In this document: in pieces, positions 6,633 through 11,185 of the stretch | How positions within the stretch are numbered: position 1 is the stretch's first letter | How the letters are laid out: each line of letters starts with the position of its first letter | Program-made: the position numbers and the translations under genes | The notes under the pieces: generated by a model | Seen by the model: the letters and a program-made list of their open reading frames with translations, nothing else | Database searches by the model: none | Told to the model about the DNA's origin: nothing | Assembly (NCBI RefSeq): GCF_905372115.1 | Contig: NZ_CAJPNR010000060.1 | Coordinates: 1-11,185 of the forward strand | Length of the DNA: 11,185 nucleotides | Direction: 5' to 3' | Source of the DNA: an uncultured Streptococcus sp. | GTDB taxonomy: Bacteria > Bacillota > Bacilli > Lactobacillales > Streptococcaceae

Positions 6633-7844
6633 ATGCCAAAATTTAATCGTATTCACTTGGTAGTCATGGACTCAGTTGGTATCGGTGCTGCACCAGATGC
6701 TAATAATTTTGTCAATGCAGGGGTACCAGATGGTGCTTCAGATACTCTGGGACATATTTCCAAAACGGTAGGACTGAATGTACCAAATATGGCTAAGATC
6801 GGCCTGGGAAATATCGAGCGTCCTGCTCCTTTGAAGACAGTTCCTCAAGAAGAAAATCCTAGCGGCTACTATACCAAGCTGGAAGAAGTATCTCTTGGAA
6901 AAGACACGATGACAGGACACTGGGAAATCATGGGTCTCAATATTACTGAGCCTTTTGATACTTTCTGGAATGGCTTCCCAGAAGAAATCCTGACTCAGAT
7001 TGAAGAGTTTTCTGGTCGCAAGGTCATTCGTGAGGCTAACAAGCCATACTCTGGTACAGCAGTTATTGATGACTTCGGCCCTCGTCAGATGGAAATAGGC
7101 GAGCTGATTATCTACACCTCTGCTGACCCAGTATTGCAAATTGCAGCACACGAAGAAGTGATTCCTTTGGAAGAGCTCTATCGTATCTGTGAGTTCGCCC
7201 GCTCTATTACCATGGAACGGCCTGCGCTTCTGGGACGTATCATCGCTCGTCCTTATGTAGGTGAGCCAGGCAACTTCACTCGTACAGCCAACCGTCACGA
7301 CTATGCAGTTTCTCCGTTTAATCCAACTGTTCTTGATAAGCTTAATGAGGCTGGAATTGCTACCTATTCAGTTGGGAAGATTAATGACATCTTCAATGGA
7401 GCTGGAATCAACCATGACATGGGACACAATAAGTCTAACAATCATGGTGTTGATACTTTGGTCAAAGCCCTCAAAGACGAAAACTTCAAAGAAGGTTTCT
7501 CATTTACCAACCTAGTAGACTTTGATGCTCTTTATGGTCACCGCCGAGATCCACATGGCTACCGTGACTGTTTGGAAGAGTTTGATGCTCGCATCCCAGA
7601 AATCATTGAAAACATGCGTGAAGATGATCTGCTCATGATTACTGCTGACCATGGTAATGACCCAACCTATGCTGGAACCGACCACACTCGTGAGTACATT
7701 CCGCTTTTGGTCTTCGGAAAATCGCTGAGCGGTCATGGTCATATTCCTGTTGGACACTTTGCGGATATCTCAGCTACCGTTGCTGAAAACTTCGGAGTAG
7801 ACAAGGCGATGATTGGTCAAAGCTTCTTGGACAAATTGGTATAA
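6633..7844 (+). CDS. deoB: Phosphopentomutase DeoB
   Basis: DeoB moves phosphate between C1 and C5 of ribose or deoxyribose, linking nucleoside phosphorolysis to the pentose phosphate pathway. The 403 residues match the prokaryotic alkaline-phosphatase-superfamily enzyme. Metal ligands can be placed by comparison with the Bacillus cereus enzyme: D13 (VMDSVGIG), D298 and H303 (VDFDALYGHRRD), D339 and H340 (ADHGND) and H351 (GTDHTREY). T92 in GKDTMTGHWE corresponds to the phosphorylated threonine. A cap domain occupies roughly residues 105-220. AAGAGG at 6621-6626 precedes the ATG by 6 bases. It sits between rpiA and punA, supplying the step between their substrates. Intact and ordinary. Confidence 0.97.
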   Translation: MPKFNRIHLVVMDSVGIGAAPDANNFVNAGVPDGASDTLGHISKTVGLNVPNMAKIGLGNIERPAPLKTVPQEENPSGYYTKLEEVSLGKDTMTGHWEIMGLNITEPFDTFWNGFPEEILTQIEEFSGRKVIREANKPYSGTAVIDDFGPRQMEIGELIIYTSADPVLQIAAHEEVIPLEELYRICEFARSITMERPALLGRIIARPYVGEPGNFTRTANRHDYAVSPFNPTVLDKLNEAGIATYSVGKINDIFNGAGINHDMGHNKSNNHGVDTLVKALKDENFKEGFSFTNLVDFDALYGHRRDPHGYRDCLEEFDARIPEIIENMREDDLLMITADHGNDPTYAGTDHTREYIPLLVFGKSLSGHGHIPVGHFADISATVAENFGVDKAMIGQSFLDKLV

Positions 7845-7873
7845 GCATTATAAGAGAGTGAGGAAAATGTTTT

Positions 7874-8686
7874 ATGACAAGCTTATCAGAGAAAATCAAA
7901 GCAACAGCAGCCTTCTTGAAAGAAAAAGGTATGACAGAACCTGAATTTGGTCTGATCTTGGGATCTGGTTTGGGAGAATTGGCTGAAGAGATCGAAAATG
8001 CCGTTAGTCTTGACTATGCGGATATTCCAAACTGGGGCCGCTCAACTGTTGTTGGCCACGCTGGTAAATTAGTCTATGGAGACTTGGCAGGACGTAAAGT
8101 CTTGGCACTGCAAGGCCGTTTCCACTTCTATGAAGGAAATCCTTTAGAAATCGTTACTTTCCCAGTGCGTGTGATGAAGGCTCTTGGTGCGACTGGTGTT
8201 ATTGTTACCAATGCTGCCGGCGGTATCGGCTATGGTCCTGGTACGCTTATGGCGATCACTGACCATATCAATATGACTGGTCAAAATCCTTTGATTGGTG
8301 AAAACTTGGATGAATTTGGTCCACGTTTCCCTGATATGTCTAAATCTTACACTCCAGAATACCGTGCCGTCGCTCATAAAGTTGCTGATAAGCTTGGTAT
8401 CAAGCTGGATGAGGGTGTCTATATCGGTGTCACTGGACCGACTTATGAAACACCAGCAGAAATCCGCGCTTATAAGACACTTGGAGCGGATGCAGTTGGC
8501 ATGTCTACTGTTCCTGAAGTGATTGTAGCGGCACATTCTGGTTTGAAAGTCCTTGGGATTTCATGCATTACAAACTTTGCTGCTGGGTTCCAAGAAGAGC
8601 TTAATCATGAGGAAGTGGTTGAAGTAACAGAACGTGTCAAGGGTGATTTCAAACGATTACTTAAAGAAACACTTGCTGCATTGTAA
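7874..8686 (+). CDS. punA: Purine nucleoside phosphorylase, trimeric type (PNP-I)
   Basis: This enzyme cleaves inosine/guanosine-type nucleosides with phosphate, giving the base and ribose-1-phosphate, the substrate of DeoB just upstream. The 270-residue product carries trimeric PNP landmarks: phosphate loop GSGLG (30-34), QGRFHFYEG with a phosphate-site His at 84, NAAGG (113-117), the GPTYETPAE signature (188-196), GMSTVPE (209-215) and the base-contacting N234 in TNFAAG. It belongs to a different family from the hexameric DeoD encoded 197 bases downstream, so this cell has both PNP types side by side. TGAGGA at 7859-7864 lies 9 bases before the ATG. A separate ATG at 7867 is out of frame and is ignored. 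It probably shares the rpiA promoter; the gap to deoB is 29 bases. Confidence 0.96.
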   Translation: MTSLSEKIKATAAFLKEKGMTEPEFGLILGSGLGELAEEIENAVSLDYADIPNWGRSTVVGHAGKLVYGDLAGRKVLALQGRFHFYEGNPLEIVTFPVRVMKALGATGVIVTNAAGGIGYGPGTLMAITDHINMTGQNPLIGENLDEFGPRFPDMSKSYTPEYRAVAHKVADKLGIKLDEGVYIGVTGPTYETPAEIRAYKTLGADAVGMSTVPEVIVAAHSGLKVLGISCITNFAAGFQEELNHEEVVEVTERVKGDFKRLLKETLAAL

Positions 8687-8695
8687 AAAAATGTT

Positions 8696-8742
8696 GAAAG
8701 GCGTAGTGTCTGGGTTTGTAATTGAATCCGAACTAGCCTTTC
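8696..8742 (+). terminator. Stem-loop after punA, possible weak terminator
   Basis: GAAAGGC (8696-8702) pairs with GCCTTTC (8736-8742). Inner pairings TAGT (8704-8707) with ACTA (8732-8735) and GGGTT (8712-8716) with AATCC (8725-8729, one G-T pair) extend it into a long interrupted hairpin starting 9 bases after the punA stop. The following bases are TATGGAATATT, not a proper U-tract, so termination would be partial at best. It could equally be an RNA-stability or attenuation structure between punA and deoD. Confidence 0.45.
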
Positions 8743-8766
8743 TATGGAATATTAAAATTAAGAAAG

Positions 8767-8772
8767 AAAGGA
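8767..8772 (+). promoter_or_regulatory. Orphaned ribosome binding site upstream of deoD
   Basis: AAAGGA, within AAGAAAGGAATTGAA, is the only good Shine-Dalgarno sequence in the punA-deoD gap, but it is 111 bases from the deoD ATG. No suitable start codon follows at normal spacing (the nearest, TTG at 8774-8776, follows with a 1-base gap, far too close). It looks like the original deoD ribosome binding site, now separated from its start by the palindromic element at 8777-8870. This is inference. Confidence 0.45.
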
Positions 8773-8776
8773 ATTG

Positions 8777-8870
8777 AACCCTCCCTAAAAGCGGTGGGAA
8801 AAAGATAGTTGGTCTTGCTAGCATCGCTCACTGCGACCATCTCCTATTTTCCCTTTGCTTTTGACGGGTT
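8777..8870 (+). repeat. Imperfect palindromic element (MITE-like or hairpin repeat) before deoD
   Basis: The two halves of this 94-base stretch are imperfect inverse complements. In order from the outside, AACCC (8777-8781) pairs with GGGTT (8866-8870), AAAAGC (8787-8792) with GCTTTT (8857-8862), GGGAAAA (8796-8802) with TTTTCCC (8847-8853), TGGTC (8810-8814) with GACCA (8835-8839), and GC (8817-8818) with GC (8833-8834), leaving a 14-base loop. The blocks keep the same order and nearly the same spacing on both arms, which is unlikely by chance. Two-base TG repeats flank the element, too short to prove a target-site duplication. It could be a small non-autonomous repeat family or a regulatory hairpin in the deoD leader; copy number elsewhere in the genome would decide. 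Confidence 0.7.
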
Positions 8871-8883
8871 TGGTATCTTAACT

Positions 8884-9597
8884 ATGTCTATTCATATTTC
8901 TGCTAAGCCAGGTGAAATTGCGGATAAAATTCTTCTTCCAGGTGATCCGCTTCGGGCTAAGTTTATTGCGGAGAATTTCCTGGAAGATGCTGTTTGCTTT
9001 AATGAAGTCCGCAATATGTTCGGCTACACTGGTACTTATAAAGGTGAGCATGTTTCTGTTATGGGAACAGGGATGGGAATGCCCTCAATCTCTATCTACG
9101 CGCGTGAGTTGATTGTTGACTACGGTGTGAAAAAGCTAATCCGTGTGGGAACAGCTGGTTCGCTGAATGCTGATGTCCATGTCCGTGAATTAGTACTGGC
9201 TCAGGCGGCTGCGACTAACTCCAATATCATCCGCAATGACTGGCCACAGTATGATTTCCCACAAATCGCTAGCTTTGATTTACTAGATAAGGCCTATCAT
9301 ATCGCCAAAGATCTCGGTATGACGACGCACGTTGGAAACGTCTTGTCGTCTGATGTCTTTTACTCAAACTACTTTGAAAAGAATATTGAGCTTGGTAAAT
9401 GGGGGGTTAAGGCTGTTGAAATGGAAGCTGCGGCACTTTACTATCTGGCTGCTCAGCACCATGTAGATGCTCTCGCGATTATGACCATTTCTGATAGCTT
9501 GGTCAATCCTGAAGAGGATACGACAGCAGAAGAGCGTCAAAATACCTTTACCGATATGATGAAGGTTGGTTTGGAAACCTTGATTGCAGAAGCATGA
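8884..9597 (+). CDS. deoD: Purine nucleoside phosphorylase, hexameric type (DeoD)
   Basis: DeoD phosphorolyses 6-oxo- and 6-aminopurine (deoxy)nucleosides. From ATG 8884 the protein is 237 residues and starts MSIHISAKPGEIAD, the expected family start. Residues matching the E. coli enzyme are H4, G20, R24, R43, R87, EME at 179-181, and SD at 203-204 (ISDSL), with the assisting Arg near 218. The frame is open upstream to a TTG at 8809, but those 25 extra residues come from the palindromic element and do not resemble the family. There is no Shine-Dalgarno before 8884 (the preceding bases are GGGTTTGGTATCTTAACT), which is unusual here. Initiation may therefore be weak or depend on structure. The stop overlaps the ATG of the next gene (ATGA, 9594-9597). 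Confidence 0.95.
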   Translation: MSIHISAKPGEIADKILLPGDPLRAKFIAENFLEDAVCFNEVRNMFGYTGTYKGEHVSVMGTGMGMPSISIYARELIVDYGVKKLIRVGTAGSLNADVHVRELVLAQAAATNSNIIRNDWPQYDFPQIASFDLLDKAYHIAKDLGMTTHVGNVLSSDVFYSNYFEKNIELGKWGVKAVEMEAAALYYLAAQHHVDALAIMTISDSLVNPEEDTTAEERQNTFTDMMKVGLETLIAEA

Positions 9598-10355
9598 AAC
9601 TAGATGTCAAAGAAGCCATTCTCTTTGCTATCTCCCGCTATGACTATGCTTATGCGTATAAGCTGGCTGAGCGAGCAGGAAGCAGTGTCCAGTCTGACTT
9701 GGTCCTTCTTCTTGAGGCTTTAGCGGAGCGAAGAGAGCTCAACATCCAATCTATGATGAATCTAAAGTTGGAAATCACTGGGTCTGACCTAGCTGATTTT
9801 CAGCTTTTTTGCCATGAAGATGAAGCGGATGAGCAGCTGGTCAATTACCTGTATGATCTGGAAGCCAAGCTGAGGAATGAGCAGCTGATTGATTTTATCC
9901 GAGCTGTCAGTCCAGCTATTTATCGGATTTTTATGCGGCTGATTCGCATGCAAATACCAGATATTGAGAGCTATATTCATAATTCGCGAGGGGCTAGTTA
10001 CGACCGTTGGAAGTTTGAAAAGATGCGACATTCTGATAATCCTGTCCTGCAAAATTTTCATGCGGAAAGCACGGTCAATTCTTCTAGTTTGACGGAGCTG
10101 ATTTTGCAGTTGCATTTTCCTGAATCTGTCAAAGAATCAGCACAGCAGCTAAGAGAGTTAGAAAAGTCAGTCCGCAATCCACTGGCTCATCTTATCAAGC
10201 CTTTCGATGAGGAAGAATTGCACAGGACGACAGGTTTCTCATCTCAGCACTTTATGGATCTTCTGGCTAATTTGGCGCAGGAGACAGGCATAGTTTATCA
10301 GAAGGAACCTTTTTACTTCGACCGAGCGAATGCGGTCATAGAAAGTTTCTTATAA
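9594..10355 (+). CDS. Uncharacterised protein with HEPN-type R-x4-H motif, Csm6 C-terminal-like
   Basis: The function is not established. The 253-residue protein is soluble, mostly helical in appearance, with no signal peptide or membrane segment. Near the C-terminus it has R194-N-P-L-A-H199, an exact R-x4-H motif of the kind that forms the RNase site in HEPN domains, embedded in LRELEKSVRNPLAHLIKPF. The N-terminal YDYAYAYKLAERAG followed by ALAERRELN resembles the repeat-like helices at the start of the Csm6/Csx1 C-terminal region (a DY-x-x-A pattern, then an ER-N pattern). I infer a standalone HEPN protein related to the C-terminal half of Csm6, lacking the N-terminal CARF sensor; full Csm6 proteins are around 380-430 residues. 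ATG 9594 overlaps the deoD stop, implying translational coupling. The sirtuin gene follows after 11 bases. Alternatives are an unrelated helical protein with a chance motif, or an RNA-binding regulator of the operon. Confidence 0.8.
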   Translation: MKLDVKEAILFAISRYDYAYAYKLAERAGSSVQSDLVLLLEALAERRELNIQSMMNLKLEITGSDLADFQLFCHEDEADEQLVNYLYDLEAKLRNEQLIDFIRAVSPAIYRIFMRLIRMQIPDIESYIHNSRGASYDRWKFEKMRHSDNPVLQNFHAESTVNSSSLTELILQLHFPESVKESAQQLRELEKSVRNPLAHLIKPFDEEELHRTTGFSSQHFMDLLANLAQETGIVYQKEPFYFDRANAVIESFL

Positions 10356-10366
10356 GGAGTAGCAGG

Positions 10367-11104
10367 ATGGATAAAGTTGCAAGGCTGCAAGAATTGATAG
10401 ACCAAAGCCAGAATATTGTCTTTTTCGGTGGTGCGGGTGTTTCGACGGAGTCCAATATTCCAGACTTTCGCAGTTCAGATGGGATATACAGCGTCAAGCT
10501 AGGACGGCACTTTACAGCGGAGCAGCTGGTTTCTCACACTATGTTTGAGCGCTATCCGCAGGAGTTTTTTGACTTTTACAAGAAGTACCTGCTCTATCCG
10601 GATGCCAACCCCAATGCGGCACATGCCTACTTGGCAGACTTGGAGAAGATAGGCAAGCTCAAGGCTGTGGTAACTCAAAACATCGATAGCTTGCATGAAA
10701 TGGCCGGTTCGAAAAAGGTTCTCAAACTACATGGCAGTGCGGATAGAAATTTTTGTCTGAATTGTCAGCGATTCTATGATTTGGACGGCTTTCTGGCTCT
10801 GCGCGGTATCATTCCTCACTGCCTTGACTGTGGCGGTATTGTCAAGCCAGATGTGACTCTCTATGAAGAACCCCTAGATATGGAAGTTTTCCAGCAGGCA
10901 GCTCAAGCTATCCAGAAAGCAGACTTGTTGATAATTGGCGGTACTTCTTTGGTCGTCTATCCTGCAGCCAGCCTCATCCAGTACTTTGCAGGAAAGCATC
11001 TGGTCGTCATCAACAAGACCAGCATCCCTCAAGACAGCCAGGCAGATCTAGTCATTGAGGGTAAGATAGGAGAAGTGTTGGGGAAGTTGAGAAGAGATGG
11101 CTAG
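10367..11104 (+). CDS. Sirtuin: NAD-dependent protein deacetylase (SIR2 family, CobB-like)
   Basis: Sirtuins remove acyl groups from lysine using NAD, releasing nicotinamide and O-acyl-ADP-ribose. The 245-residue protein has all core motifs: GAGVS (22-26), PDFRS (32-36), TQNIDSLH (103-110), catalytic H122 in LKLHGS, four zinc cysteines C130, C133, C152 and C155, GTSLVVYPA (192-200) and VVIN (213-216). Where CobB/SIRT5-type desuccinylases carry Y-x-x-R, this protein reads FYKKY (Y71, then Y74), so ordinary deacetylase activity is more likely than desuccinylase. AAGGAG at 10354-10359 is 7 bases from the ATG. It is last in the unit and followed by a terminator. It resembles free-standing protein deacetylases rather than the larger SIR2 effectors of Thoeris or DSR defence systems. 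Confidence 0.95.
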   Translation: MDKVARLQELIDQSQNIVFFGGAGVSTESNIPDFRSSDGIYSVKLGRHFTAEQLVSHTMFERYPQEFFDFYKKYLLYPDANPNAAHAYLADLEKIGKLKAVVTQNIDSLHEMAGSKKVLKLHGSADRNFCLNCQRFYDLDGFLALRGIIPHCLDCGGIVKPDVTLYEEPLDMEVFQQAAQAIQKADLLIIGGTSLVVYPAASLIQYFAGKHLVVINKTSIPQDSQADLVIEGKIGEVLGKLRRDG

Positions 11105-11132
11105 AATCTATTTCTAAAAATAAGAAAAAAAG

Positions 11133-11160
11133 ACTCTTGTAGATTTTGCAAGGGTTTTTA
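11133..11160 (+). terminator. Intrinsic terminator after the sirtuin gene
   Basis: ACTCTTG (11133-11139) pairs with CAAGGGT (11149-11155, one G-T pair) around a 9-base loop and is followed by TTTTATT. An A-rich run directly upstream can extend the stem against the T-run and would also serve as a U-tail in the other direction. It lies about 30 bases past the sirtuin stop and probably ends the deoD-HEPN-sirtuin transcript. The final 25 bases of the window show nothing further. Confidence 0.8.
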
Positions 11161-11185
11161 TTAACAACTTAAAATAGGTATATTA

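Noticed and set aside
6738..7298. A 186-codon minus-strand open frame opposite deoB
   Set aside because: It lies entirely within deoB on the other strand, has no independent support, and its composition is that of reverse-complemented coding sequence.
8687..8883. Purine riboswitch upstream of deoD
   Set aside because: The region is highly structured, but I cannot find the conserved loop-loop and junction bases of the purine aptamer; the two palindromes do not form its three-way junction.
9594..10355. Calling this gene a full type III CRISPR protein Csm6
   Set aside because: It is only 253 residues, lacks any visible CARF domain, and no cas10 or csm genes are in the window. Only the HEPN-like part is supported.
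10367..11104. SIR2 gene as a Thoeris ThsA or DSR-type antiviral effector
   Set aside because: The protein is a compact 245-residue zinc-containing sirtuin with the deacetylase catalytic His and lacks the extra SLOG or long C-terminal domains of defence SIR2 proteins.

Overview
The window comes from a low-GC Gram-positive bacterium, most probably a Streptococcus. The protein sequences, the strong AGGAGG-type ribosome binding sites, the type I-C CRISPR repeat and the rpiA-deoB-punA-deoD gene order all read as streptococcal. The species cannot be fixed from sequence alone; an oral (sanguinis/gordonii/mitis-like) streptococcus is a guess.

Layout. Positions 1-3058 hold the 3' half of a type I-C CRISPR-Cas operon on the + strand: the end of cas8c, then cas7, cas4, cas1 and cas2. 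The genes are tightly packed (gaps of 1-10 bases and one ATGA overlap). An AT-rich leader of about 146 bases follows, then a CRISPR array at 3205-4273 with 16 near-full-length 32-base repeats, 16 spacers of 33-36 bases and a 10-base truncated terminal repeat. The array faces mnmE (- strand) across a convergent junction with two hairpin terminators. mnmE and rpiA diverge from a 177-base intergenic region with a recognisable promoter in each direction. Downstream on + are rpiA, deoB, punA, deoD, an uncharacterised gene with a HEPN-type R-x4-H motif, and a sirtuin (SIR2) gene, closed by a terminator at the right edge.

How the genes work together. The Cas proteins cover adaptation (Cas1, Cas2, Cas4) and the crRNA-guided backbone (Cas7, Cas8c). 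cas5c and cas3, expected upstream, lie outside the window. RpiA, DeoB, PunA and DeoD form a nucleoside-salvage and pentose-phosphate module: the phosphorylases release ribose/deoxyribose-1-phosphate, DeoB converts it to the 5-phosphate, and RpiA links ribose-5-phosphate to ribulose-5-phosphate. The last two genes are coupled to deoD but are not classical salvage genes.

Most worth a second look: (i) the 253-residue protein at 9594-10355, which looks like a standalone C-terminal HEPN domain of the Csm6 type without a CARF sensor, set between deoD and a sirtuin; (ii) a roughly 94-base imperfect palindrome at 8777-8870 that seems to have inserted between the ribosome binding site and ATG of deoD; (iii) a composition shift in the CRISPR array, where the five leader-proximal spacers are 21-26% GC while spacers 9 and 11 exceed 50%. 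The CRISPR and salvage loci themselves look ordinary for a streptococcus.
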